Of a stretch of 64,000 bases of DNA, positions 10,892 through 21,728 are shown in pieces. The translations under genes were made by a program, and so were the position numbers. The notes beneath the pieces were generated by a model, which was not told where the DNA came from, did no database searches, and saw nothing but the letters and a program-made list of their open reading frames with translations. The DNA comes from Mastigias papua (lineage: Eukaryota > Cnidaria > Scyphozoa > Rhizostomeae > Mastigiidae): NCBI GenBank assembly GCA_964019165.1, contig OZ025278.1, forward strand, positions 5,716,517 to 5,780,516, given 5' to 3'. Every line of letters begins with the position of its first letter. Position 1 is the first letter of the stretch.

Positions 10892-12070
10892 TCCTCAACC
10901 ATACTAAACAAACTTTCGAATCCTAGTTATTTTACACCATTGTTATGACTACGAAGTTTACCCAGAAGTATTTTTCTCTCCTTGAAAAACTTCCAGAAAA
11001 GGATATCCTTAACAATACTACACAAAATTTCGAATCCTATTTATTTTTACGCCATTGTTATGACTAGGAAATGTAGTATTCCTGTCTTCTTTAAGACACA
11101 TCCTTGAATAACTTCCAGACAAGGATATCCTCAACCATACTAAGCAAACATTCGAATCCTATTTAATTTACGCCATTGTTATGATTACGAAATGTACCCA
11201 GAAGTATTCTTGTCTTCTTTATGACATATCCTTGAATAACTTCTAGAAAAGGCTATCCTCAACCATACTTAACAAACTTTCGAATCCTATGTAATTTTAC
11301 GCCATTGTTATGACTAGGAAATGTACCCAGAAGTATTCTTGTCTTCGTTACTACACATCCTTGAATAACTTCCAGAAAAGGCTTTCCTCAACCATACTTA
11401 ACAAACTTTCGAATCCTGTTTAATTTTACGCCATTGTTATGACTACGAAATGTACCCAGAAGTATTCTTGTCTTCTTTACGACACATCCTTAAATAACTT
11501 CTAGAAAAGGCTATCCTCAACCATACTTAACAAACTTTCGAATCCTATGTAATTTTACGCCATTGTTATGACTTGGAAATGTACCCAGAAGTATTCTTGT
11601 CTTCGTTACTACACATCCTTGAATAACTTCCAGAAAAGGCTATCCTCAACCATACTAAACAAACTTTCGAATCCTATTTAATTTTACGCCATTGTTATGA
11701 CTACGAAATGTACCCAGAAGTATTCTTGTCTCCTTTACGACACATCCTTGAATAACCTCCAGAAAATGATATCCTCAACCATATTCAGCAAACTTTCGAA
11801 TCTTCTTTATTTTACACCATTGTTATGACTACGAAATGTACCCAGAAGTATTCTTGTCTTCTTTATGACACATCCTTGAAAAACTTCCAGAAAAGGATAT
11901 CCTCAACCATACTAAACAAACTTTCGAATCTTCTTTATTTTTATGCCATTGTTATGGCAACGAAATGTACCCAGAAGTATTCTAGTCTTCTTTACCCCAC
12001 ACCTTTGAATAACTTCCAGAAAAGGATATCCTTAACCATACTAAACAAACTTTCGAATCCTATTTATTTT
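10892..12070. repeat. 129-bp minisatellite, about nine units
   Basis: The landmark TGTTATGAC recurs at 10941, 11056, 11177, 11306, 11435, 11564, 11693, 11821 and 11950, so the period settles at 128-129 bp after two shorter units at the left edge. Each unit carries CCTTGAATAACTTCCAGAAA, CCTCAACCATACT and TTTCGAATCCT. In the middle, units with ACTAGG/ACTTGG and a CTTCGTTACTAC variant alternate with units with ACTACG, a two-unit pattern of about 258 bp. Open frames here are by-products of the repeat. Confidence 0.9.
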
Positions 12071-12149
12071 ACGTCGTTCATTATTAGACCAGTTTTCTAC
12101 CAATAGGATAAAGTATATCAAAGCATCTGGTATCTAAAAGTTAGGAATG

Positions 12150-13660
12150 GTAGACCATTTCCTAATTTTTGCAGTTCAGAAGGTAAATGCATAGAGACTT
12201 AAAACCCGGCACCGAAATATGATAGAAACCCGTAATCTCAGTAAACATAAAAAACAAGAATTTTGAATTCAGTTACTATCCGGTTAAGATGGCTTCGAAC
12301 TTCCATGAAATTTTTGATTCCCTGTTAGAAACTCACGCCCCTTTAAAGAAAGAAATGTTAAGGAAACAACATTCCCCCTGGATTACTTCTAAAATCCGAA
12401 AGGCCATGGAAAAGCGGGATGAATTAAAGAAATTGGTACCAAAAAATTCAAACTACTGGCAAGACTACAAACTTTGCAAAATAAGGTCACCAACGATATT
12501 AGACTATCAGTACAGCAGCATTATAAATATCTTATTTCCAAAAATAGAAAAGACCCAAAGAAAATGTCGAAAACGATCAATAAGTTTTAGGACTGATTTA
12601 TACGTCGTGCTTTACTCGCGTCGAATCAATTGCTATTAAAATCGACGAAAGCGCGACTAAAGCTCATGAGTGAAATCCAATTCGATTTATACGTCGAGCT
12701 TCTGTCGCGCTTTCACAAGTGTAAGCGAAGCAGCCTCGCTGTGGAGTGGTGAAGGGAACTTTCTTTGTTTACATTTCATTGCCTTATAGATATAACGAAT
12801 ATTATCAATTAACCCTGCGGACTACAATAAATTGTAATTGGTTCGAAGCGAGTTAAGCGCGACGTTTAAATCAAAGCCGTGCTTTGGTCGTGTAGCACGG
12901 CCTACTGAGTCGAGCTTTAGTCGTGCTAAGTATTTGACTCGAGCTAAAAACAGGTCATGGGCTGTTTTGATTTATACGCCGTGCTACACTCGGACCAAAT
13001 CAACACTTAGAACTTTTCAGGTGCAAATAATTGATTCGACTCGAGTATAGCACGACGTATAAATCAGCCCTTAGATAAAGACTCTAGTTCAACTTCAATA
13101 TCGCAACTTAAGGAAGGTGATACCGCCATTAAAAACAAACAAGATATACTTGAAACCCTTAAAGAGCACTTTGGCACCGTTGGGCCAAACCTGGCTCGCA
13201 AATTTGAAAGAAAGCAAAATGATAATCCGCTACAATTCCTAAAGCGAACAAATCTACAGGAATACTTCCAGTTCTCTATGGTCGACCAAGAAACAACACT
13301 GACGGCCATTAAACAGCTGAAAAATGGAAAAGCATCAGGCCCTGATAAAATCCCCACAACTCTAGTTAAGGATGCTGCGGAGTATATTTCACAGGCTCTA
13401 ATGATGATTTTCAATACATCCTTGAAATCTGGAATCTTCCCTGATATCTGGAAGCTAGCAAAAGTTAGTCCAATTTTTAAGAAAGGGGCAAGGAATAATA
13501 AAAATAATTAAAGGCCAATTTCCGTGCTATCTATATTTTCAAAATTGATAGGGAAAATTTTACATGATCAGTTGCTTACTTTTATGCAGCTTAACAAGGT
13601 ACTGCTCACTAAACTGTTGCAGATCTACCACATAAATGATACCTTCCACAACCCATCAAA
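12150..13660 (+). pseudogene. LINE ORF2 fragment: endonuclease end to reverse transcriptase, split by a MITE
   Basis: The segment starts with an endonuclease-type end (DHFLIFAV, then MIETRNLSKHKKQEF) and continues into the linker (HSPWITSKIRKAMEKRDELK). After the MITE at 12590-13070 it goes on with LDKDSSSTSIS... into the RT N-terminal part (DQETTLTAIKQLKNGKASGP, DKIPTTLV, GIFPDIWKLAKVSPIFKKGA, RPISVLSIFSKLIGKIL). A stop follows GARNNKNN. The RT catalytic palm motif is missing, because similarity fades after about 13660. The MITE insertion is clean: the codons on either side join in frame once the element and one TTA copy are ignored. It is inactive because of several stops and truncation. 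Confidence 0.85.
12590..13070. mobile_element. PIF/Harbinger-type MITE, 481 bp, inside the LINE
   Basis: The left end GGACTGATTTATACGTCG and the right-end complement GGGCTGATTTATACGTCG continue as inverted repeats of roughly 40 bp (…GTCGAATCAATT). TTA flanks both sides (12587-12589, 13071-13073). The interior is rich in short words such as CGTGCT and CTCGAG. No transposase. The length and TTA duplication fit a PIF/Harbinger MITE; the decayed MADF gene at 5.5-6.3 kb shows that the wider family has been in this genome. Confidence 0.9.
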
Positions 13661-14154
13661 GATGCTAGATCAATAATCACCTTCAAAAAAGTATAAAACT
13701 CACTTTTGAGCTGAAAAAGTCCTTTTTAAAAGAAATCCTTTTTGAAGAACACGAATTCATGGAAGAGCAGTATCTGGCTTTAGTTAATTAGTTTTGTTTT
13801 TTTAGGTTACATTAGTTTAATTAGTGCTATTGAAAAAATCTTGTAAATTTAGGTCGTCTTTATTAGCTATAAATAACTTATAATAAAAATTTTTTTTGTT
13901 TTTTTCCAAACTTTCATTTCAACAATATATAAACTAATTACAGTTATACATCTCACTATTTAAGGCAATGTACAATTGGCTGTCAGTGTTACAAAGAATA
14001 ACAAACAAACAAAAAACAAGGTCAAGCGTATTAGAAAAGAGATGTCTGATTAGTTACTGAGTACGTCAATTTTTTTACGTGCCGTGTAGTTTGGGACTTG
14101 TCCATGGCTTATTGCGGCAACAGAATATGTAATATGTGCATCTTATCGTAATAT
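13661..14154. other. AT-rich interval, possible LINE 3' tail
   Basis: T- and A-rich sequence with runs such as AACAAACAAACAAA near 14000. It may be the 3' end of the LINE or unrelated. No gene seen. Confidence 0.35.
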
Positions 14155-14740
14155 AGCTTAGTACTAATATCCCGCTACACGCGTGCTCCCCTTACCCCAG
14201 TTCAAACGTTGTAGATTAGCCTTGGAAAGACTAACGCTGTGCCCCCATAAAGGCTGCATGGTCTACATTTTCGATGAGCAAGGATTATAAAAGCTCGCAT
14301 AGGATCACGAGAAGGTGACATCATGGGCCTCTGTTATGGAGCACATGACCTTCGGCCTTGAATTGTGCACATCGAAGAAAATTGTAAGAAAAAATTGTGC
14401 CAGAAATGCTCAGATACCTGAGCTAGGCTACTGGGCTTCCTGACTGTCAACCCTTCCCTGTACATCCCCGTAGCCGTAGGTATCTGAGCATTTCTGGCAC
14501 AGTTTTTTCTTGCAATTCTCTTCGATTTGCACAATGCAAGGCCGAAGGTCATGTGCTCCATAACAGAGGCCCATGATGTCACCTTCTCGTGATCCTAAGC
14601 GAGCTTTTTAATCCTTGCTCATCGAAAATGTAGACTATGCAGCTTTTATGGGGCACAGCGTTAGTCTTTCCAAGGCTAATCTGTAACTCTTGAACAGGGG
14701 TAAGGGGAGCACGCGTTTAGCGGGCTATCAGTACTAAGCT
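14155..14740. repeat. Palindrome P14 (type 3), 586 bp
   Basis: Two roughly 280-bp inverted arms from AGCTTAGTACT at the left to AGTACTAAGCT at the right, around a short non-matching spacer near 14430-14450. It contains CTTTCCAAGGCTAATC near each outer end. The CRE core seen in other copies is TGACATCA/TGATGTCA here. This arm pair is less perfect than the others (the core near the spacer has diverged). It introduces a C-type unit. Confidence 0.9.
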
Positions 14741-17220
14741 AGTCTCCTGTATATGAAATAAGCACATAATTGCTCAAACTGTCCTTTACATGAGACATTA
14801 GTGAGCAACGTCACGTATTGTCTCCTGCATATTTCAATTCTAACGTAGATAGTGTTCTAAAATCTAGTGGTATAACTGTAACAGTGTATAACATATACAA
14901 TATAGCCCATTAAATGACAGGAATGACTACGGCTATGACCTACTGGGTGATCACAAATCTTCTCCATACAGGTACACAATTAAATCTGAGCCATAAACCT
15001 CTAATTGGTTGCATCCAGTAATCCTATGATAACTGGTATATTAGCTGTCTTTAGCCAATGAATTAGCTTGTATCGAATTATCATCGCTCAGAGGACTCCA
15101 TAGTGTTACTTCATAAAATCAACAGAACACTGTTACAGGTAACATGCTATACAATATTAAACTTCAAGTCGGGTTTCCAGCAATTACAGTATTTGGGATG
15201 GGGGAGTTGATATTATGGGTTCGGAAAAATCAAGTCTACACAATAGAGATGATCATGCTATCTAATAGTAAGTAATCCCATTAAACTGAATCATCATTGG
15301 AATTTATAGCAACTGCTTTCCAGCAAAGAAACATTCAGGATAAAGGAACCCCTAATTTGACTCCTCAAAAGTTACACTACGATCCATAGTGAAAAGAACT
15401 ATAGAAGTGTTGTAAATAAAGAGTACTGGGATTCAGCTACAAACTGTACTGGGAGTAAGTAAGGCATCAGCTACGGGGACTGAGAGTAATAGAAACGCCC
15501 CTCAAGATTCTGGAGAGATTGCACACGATTGTTTCCTCAACTAATGCAAGAAAAAGAAACAGAGAGAGAGTATCAAACTGCAATAATCCACAGACTAAAT
15601 TGTATAACATCCTAGCTCTAGCCTAAAATAACTGTGTTGCAAACATAAAGAGCTATGTAGAAGTTACAAACAACATCTCAACTCAGACTGGCCTCAACTG
15701 TAAACAATGTCAGAGTGGCCTAGCATAGCTGAAAGTGAACAGCACGCTAAATATCCCAGCAATTATTAAATAGTCCAGTAGGAATCTGCCGACCAACTTC
15801 CAGAACCCTTTGCAGTCACAAATCTACAATGTAGTAGTTCGGAAACAAAGGATCAAATGTATCTGCGTTGGTGAGATGAACTTGGGAATCCCCTCGCGTG
15901 TCTCTAGAGACACTACACCAGAATGAAGATTGAAGGATACCATTACGTGTTATGGCTAACACTCAAGAAACTTAGCAAGTCACACCTGACATGAAAGACG
16001 GAACAGCAGCCTCTTCATAGCTTAAGCTATAAGGGGGAGGGCTACAAAACTTTCAGAGTTATAATAGATAACACAACGAACAACCTAGTACAGAAAAACA
16101 CGGAAAAACTTTAGAAGTTAGAAAAGCAATTTCAGTACGCTAATGGTCAATATTTTACCACGCCTTAATTCATTTTCCTCAGAATAAAACTGGAACTTCA
16201 CATCATGCAAAAACAACCCAAACTGAAAGCTTCCCGAATGTTATCCCATGTCAGGCAACAAAGCGTGAAAAGTAAGCGAAATACACCATGATATACCACA
16301 AAATACAACATGAAATACCTTCTATATGGTTTATCACAACATACCGGCAAAAGCACTATGATTTAGCAGAGATAATCGAACGGTTCGGGAAGATTTGTCA
16401 TGACGATATCACCCTCGAAAAGTAGGATTCCTTGGCAAAAGAAATCAAGCAAAAACAGCACTAAACTGTAAGCAGAACGACGAAATTATCCTCAAAGTCA
16501 CATGGAAACTATACGGTAGTCCTAATCAAAGCATACCCAACTGAAAGCAGCAAGCAAGCCATTCCATGTCATCTAAATAGATATGAAAAGCAAACAACCT
16601 GCCATAATCTAGCACCGAATACAAAGTCAACGACATGTTGAATATCTTTCACAAGTTAGCATTAAAAGCACTGTGATTTAGTACATAGAATCGAACAACA
16701 TAGAGAAGAATTGTCGTGGCGGTAATACCCCCGAAGGAAGATGGCTGAATCTAGTTGAGAGATATGGGAATAAATGGCTCGCAAGAGTAGAATACGGTTG
16801 AAATGGACAAAAGAACTACAGGACATCTTAAATCAACCCATTTCAGGAAAGTAGAGTAGGCTTGCCAGGAAGAACAGCAACCAAAGTCTCCTCGTGATAA
16901 CACATACAGCTACTTCGTCCTGCTGGACTGCTCGCAAAACTGACAACACACGGTCCAGCAGGGAGGAGCAACGGTATTGCTGTGAATGGCGATGGCAAGA
17001 AAGTTGAATAACTCGACGAAAAAAATGATAATAGTCATATATCTCTTATGTCAGTGGTAGACCCAAATGGCTACCCTCTACAGAAATTTGGAAGCCATGG
17101 GACAAATACCCTAGGAGGAGATTGTGTATGCGGAATCAGGTCACGTGGTACAAATCTGAGCGATCTGATTGGTTTGGCATAAATTATCATATAGGGATCT
17201 TAGTATATAGAGAGTTTGTT
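14741..17220. repeat. Array unit C1
   Basis: About 2.5 kb matching the unit at 47540-49835 over most of its length, and matching the start of the sequence from about 63805 to the window end. It contains one partial exon-like module near 15790-15935 (conserved CTTGGGAATCCCCTCGC), weak ATGGCG-type modules near 16395 and 16705, and an exon-1-like block at about 16870-17110 whose donor reads CCTG|GCAAGC, a GC donor. No protein domain seen. Confidence 0.8.
17040..17215 (-). promoter_or_regulatory. Promoter-like block, type i (before P17)
   Basis: Conserved with 49640-49830, 54195-54290 and 63440-63620. On the minus strand it reads CCAAT (17168-17172 complement), then CACGTG (17142-17147), then CTCCTCC before the exon-1-like block. 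On the plus strand TATATAG sits about 15 bp before the palindrome. The direction of activity is unproven; the exon ladder favours the minus strand. Confidence 0.4.
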
Positions 17221-17640
17221 TTGATAGCCCGCTAGACGCGGGCTCCCCCACCCCAGTTACCCGCTGGCCCTGTCAAAATCAATTTGCAAATTAGCCTTGG
17301 AAAGACTAACGCAGTGCCCCATCCAGGTTGCATGGTCCGCATTGTCGATGAGGATGGATGAAACAGCTCGCATAGGATCAAGAGAAGATGAGAGCGTGTG
17401 ACATCCCGCCTTTGCAATGGACAAATCGATTAAAATTTGAGAGAAAAAGTTGTGCAAAAATGCTCGGATACCTGCGCTAGGCTATGGGGCTTTAGAAGAT
17501 GAAGAAGAATGTCCAAAAGCCCCATAGCCTAGCGCAGGTATCCGAGCATTTTTGCACAACTTTTTCTCTCAAATTTTAATCGATTTGTCCATTGCAAAGG
17601 CCGGATGTCACACGCTCCAATGACGTCATCTTCTCTTAAT
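17221..17640. repeat. Palindrome P17 (type 2), right arm truncated
   Basis: The left arm starts TTGATAGCCCGC. The arms are symmetric around the spacer at 17494-17516 (AGAAGATGAAGAAGAATGTCC). The right arm stops at about 17637 and joins, through short TAATCC repeats, sequence that lies about 1 kb inside other B units, so a deletion removed the outer right arm and the start of the unit. The left arm also lacks the TGACGTCA box, which the right arm keeps. Confidence 0.85.
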
Positions 17641-19440
17641 CCTAATATTAATCCTAATATAATCTTAATTCAGTGTAATCCTAAAGCATACTCATAGGTC
17701 ACAATACTATGGGCCACAATCATGTAAGTGAATGCTAAACTCTTGTCAAACACATAAAGTTCTAACTCTTAAGAATGAGTGATAAAATTTTAGAGATTGC
17801 ATCATGAAATAAAATTTACACAATAGGTTTGTGTTAGATAGGAGGGGGGCTTTATATGTCTATTCAATACAATACAAATAAGGTTGCTAGCTGTAACTAA
17901 TAAAAAAGTTTAACAACATATCACAAAATGCAGAATGATAAATCAAAAGTGATAATTCTAGTGGCAACTACTGATATATGACAATGGTACAGGCTAGTGA
18001 AAAAAATTATACAGGAAGGCAATCAAGTAATATACTGCTACAACTCTGCTCTAAGGACATCAATTGGGCACACCTAGTAATAGTAAACACTTTCAAACTC
18101 CTATAATATATAGATTCAAGCAGGTGTTTTGACATGGCAATGCCTAATGATACTGTTTGATTCAAGTACATCAATGCTGAATAATATCCCTACGAGATGC
18201 TCTAGAATATTCAACAAAGACTTCAAATTCAAACACTGTGTATGAATGTGGCATAAGCTTGTATACATAATAATCTCTTAGAGCAAGCTCCTTATAATAT
18301 TTGATTATGAAGAATACTGTTCAGTGAGCTTGGGACTGGAAGGTGGGGCTCCAGGGATGAAGTCTACACAATACACATGCTTGTTATCCAACACTACTTG
18401 ACAAACAAAAATAATGTTATCATGTGCAGAATGATTTATGGAAATCATAAATGGTGTCTATAACATATCATCACAGCAAGGCTCAGATCTGGTTTGCCAG
18501 GAAAAGAACATTTAGCACAAAAGTACCTACATACAGATTCTACTAAAATAACACCAAAATATATAGTGAACACAGATATTAGACTGTTGTAAATAAACAG
18601 TGGTAGACTGTTGTTAGTACATATGCAATTAGTAAAGTACTATACTGAATAATGCCTCGTAAATATGTTACTTAAGTGTGTTGAATACAAAGCTAATTTA
18701 GAATACACTATCACTGCAAATATATCAGCAAGGAACTACTGGAAAACGCACGGTACTATACACCATATTATAAGCGAATTCGTAGATAACATATCCGTAT
18801 AAGGTTTGGCACTTTTAAATATCAATACCCCAGTGATTTAGAATACAAAGTGTGCTACTGGGAATAACCAAGTCATCAGCTATGGAGACTTGAGAGTAAT
18901 ATGAAACGCCCCTCAAAGATTTAGAGAGAAGACACGCAGCACTGTACTCAAAATACTGAAAGGAAACCAAACGGGAAAGACAGCTATTACACTCCACTAA
19001 TGTAAGGAATAATTTGAACAATACCTTAGCTCCAGCCTACAATAAGTGCATGGTAAAACCCAACATCTAAGTAGAAGTGAATGACAACTTCTGAAACGTA
19101 AACAAAGCGGCCTAACCTTTCAGAAATTTCGCCCTCAAACTCTCGAACAAATACAAAGTAAACCAGAACTCTAAACAATCCTAGTATATCAGTAAATAAT
19201 ACAGTAATCGTCTCCTGACTATCATACCGAAACTTCTGCAGTAAGAAAACGATAATTTAGAGGTGAAAATCAAGCGAACATGAAAGGAACTGGCATGATC
19301 ATATGACCCCGAGGCAATGTTAGTGGAATCTCCATCAAAACATCGCATTAAATCTCGTCAAGTTGGGAAAGTAGCGATCATTCTACACAAGATCCCAGCA
19401 ACACTATATTGATACATGGTACATGAAATAAATCACTTAC

Positions 19441-19607
19441 CTTGTATAAAAGTGATGAAACTCTACTACAACTTGCAAAACATCAATCCTCTCTGTAAAC
19501 ACGCCCTCAACTGCAAATTTGCGGTCTTGTGTAAATACTATTGTTCGCAAACAAAGGATAAGAGGTTTCTGCGATCATGAGATGAACTTGGGAATCCCCT
19601 CGCATTT
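19441..19607 (-). other. Exon-like module e5, B0 copy
   Basis: Minus strand: acceptor-like TTGTACACAG, then a module containing GGGGATTCCCAAG and TTTGTTTGCGAACAATAG, ending AAG|GTAAGT. Homologous to 29261-29430 and its relatives. The reading frame is not shared with the other copies. Confidence 0.4.
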
Positions 19608-19671
19608 CTGTGTACAACACACAACAAAATAAAGAGTGTAAGCAGTTAAGGATACCAAAACGTCATAGGTA

Positions 19672-20087
19672 TGTAACGTTTAGGGTTCTTGTTGCGATGG
19701 TGAGCAGTCGCCATACTTGTAACAGTACTTTTATGCCTAGGCCTAAGGCCTAAGGCCTAAGGCCTAGGCCTAACGAAGAATTGACACCAGAGAACGATCT
19801 TTGATGTTTTCTATTATAATGCAAAGCAAAGACTGATCACTATGGATTAAACACTCACTACATATGACATCAACTGAACGCTAATCAATATATGGTACGT
19901 TACAATCACGATACACGATATTTCAAGATCACAATACACGTTGACAGGACAGCACATGGCCCGGAAAGGGTGTTTACTACGCACAACAGGACTCCAAATG
20001 AACGTAAGACTGAAACACGTAAGACGAAATTAAAGTAACACGAAATACGACACAACATAACTAAAACATCAAACTCAACACATTACA
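19672..20087 (-). repeat. TRIM 3' LTR (416 bp)
   Basis: TGTAACG...CATTACA. It holds a short tandem run of AGGCCTA words at 19739-19773, one unit longer than in the other LTR. Confidence 0.9.
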
Positions 20088-20670
20088 CCTTCCCCTCCCT
20101 TAAAACTAAAAGTTGCTTCGATAGTTCTCTGAGTCCAAGCAAGACACTAAAAATAAAAATGTTCAAAGAACTTGCGTGGTGAGTACGTAGACGTAGACTG
20201 GCAAACGAAGGCAGTGCCTGCATCATCGCTTGATGTTCCCAGCTACCAAACAATGTCTTCGAAAATAAAAGAAAAACTTGAAGGCTCCCTCTGGCACTTC
20301 TGCTGCAACCCTCAATGGCCAGCACACTAACTCTAACTGGGGTGTCTTCTTAGACTTCGGAGCTTGAAACAACAGCGTCGTAGTCCAACGTAAGGAAGTG
20401 ATATAGCGTACGGTATCGAAATCAAACGAATAGAATCGAAACATGTAAAGCCAGGTAAAATAAGCGTTCAAATCACATACATCACCACCGGGAAGGGAAT
20501 CGAAAGAATCGGCAGTCAGGACATTGAATCAGGATTAACCATCTACCCGCCGATTTTTGTCATGTAAGCCAATAGAAATGATAAGTCACCGAAAAGCAGC
20601 AGCAATTATCCATCTTGAAAATAATTTACGTCAATCCACTGCTCACCACCATCCCACCTCTGTCACCAAT

Positions 20671-21079
20671 TGTAACGTTTAGGGTTCTTGTTGCGATGGT
20701 GAGCAGTCGCCATACTTGTAACAGTACTTTTATGCCTAGGCCTAAGGCCTAAGGCCTAGGCCTAACGAAGAATTGACACCAGAGAACGATCTTTGATGTT
20801 TTCTATTATAATGCAAAGCAAAGACTGATCACTATGGATTAAACACTCACTACATATGACATCAACTGAACGCTAATCAATATATGGTACGTTACAATCA
20901 CAATACACGATATTTCAAGATCACAATACACGTTGACAGGACAGCACATGGCCCGGAAAGGGTGTTTACTACGCACAACAGGACTCCAAATGAACGTAAG
21001 ACTGAAACACGTAAGACGAAATTAAAGTAACACGAAATACGACACAACATAACTAAAACATCAAACTCAACACATTACA
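20671..21079 (-). repeat. TRIM 5' LTR (409 bp)
   Basis: Direct copy of 19672-20087, shorter by one AAGGCCT unit, with one A/G difference near 20900. Confidence 0.9.
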
Positions 21080-21679
21080 GGTATAATATAGAGAACAGCA
21101 AAATAAGTAAAATATACAAACTTTGGACGCTTCTCTACAAACGTATTTAGATATTTAGTGACTACTGGCAACGACAATGAAACACATGGAGCAGTTCCTT
21201 CCTCCATTAAACTGAGGGGGAATGCAAACCCCTTACAACAGTTCTATTACCAATACGAATTTAAACTCTTAACAGTAAGTCACAGAGAAGTCAAATAAAC
21301 ACGTAGGCCCAACAGAATAGAGCAGTACCCAAATTAAGCATTCAATGTACCACAAATTCACCAGCAATCATAAGGTTTCCTATCTCATCTACGCTCGCAT
21401 TTAAACGAAGGAATAAATAGCAATCTACCAAAGACTACAACAGTATCCATATCGCAAGTATGTCATGACATTAGTATAACAACCACGACAATCTAGAGAA
21501 TAACATCAATCTGATCCGAGAGGAAGTGTCATGGCGAAATGCCCCCCGAGGGAAGGTCTTTGAATCTCGCTCAAATCACTGAAGTAAAGTGTACAGAAAA
21601 GAGTACAAAAGTATAAATTGGATAGAGAAAGTATGTTAAAGGATATATGACACAATGTCTAATCACAAAAGTGACTCAC

Positions 21680-21728
21680 CTGGTAGCAGTAATTGCGAGC
21701 TGTCCATCAGGTCAAAGGGCAGAATAGA
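21680..21728 (-). other. Exon-like module interrupted by the TIR element
   Basis: Minus strand: a TTTGACCTGATGG core ending CTACCAG|GTGAGT (donor at 21675-21679). The upstream part of the same module continues at 25694 (TCCCCTCAAGAAACTCC on the plus strand), matching 30333-30365 in unit A1. The 4-kb element therefore landed inside the module. Confidence 0.5.

Larger units (their letters stand above)
19672..21079 (-). mobile_element. TRIM-like LTR retrotransposon, 1.41 kb
   Basis: Direct repeats 19672-20087 and 20671-21079 begin TGTAACG and end TTACA, flanked by GGTA on both sides (4-bp duplication). Read on the minus strand, the right repeat is the 5' LTR, followed at 20669 by a primer-binding-like TTGGTGACAGAGGTGG. 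The tract AAGGGAGGGGAAGG lies directly before the 3' LTR at 20088-20101. The 583-bp interior has only short frames (about 80 codons) without a recognisable gag or pol. The LTRs differ by one 7-bp unit and about one substitution, so the insertion is recent. The 4-bp duplication suits Gypsy- or BEL-type machinery supplied in trans. Confidence 0.9.

Noticed and set aside
11825..12106. 93-codon frame with an internal peptide repeat
   Set aside because: By-product of the 129-bp minisatellite (129 is a multiple of three).
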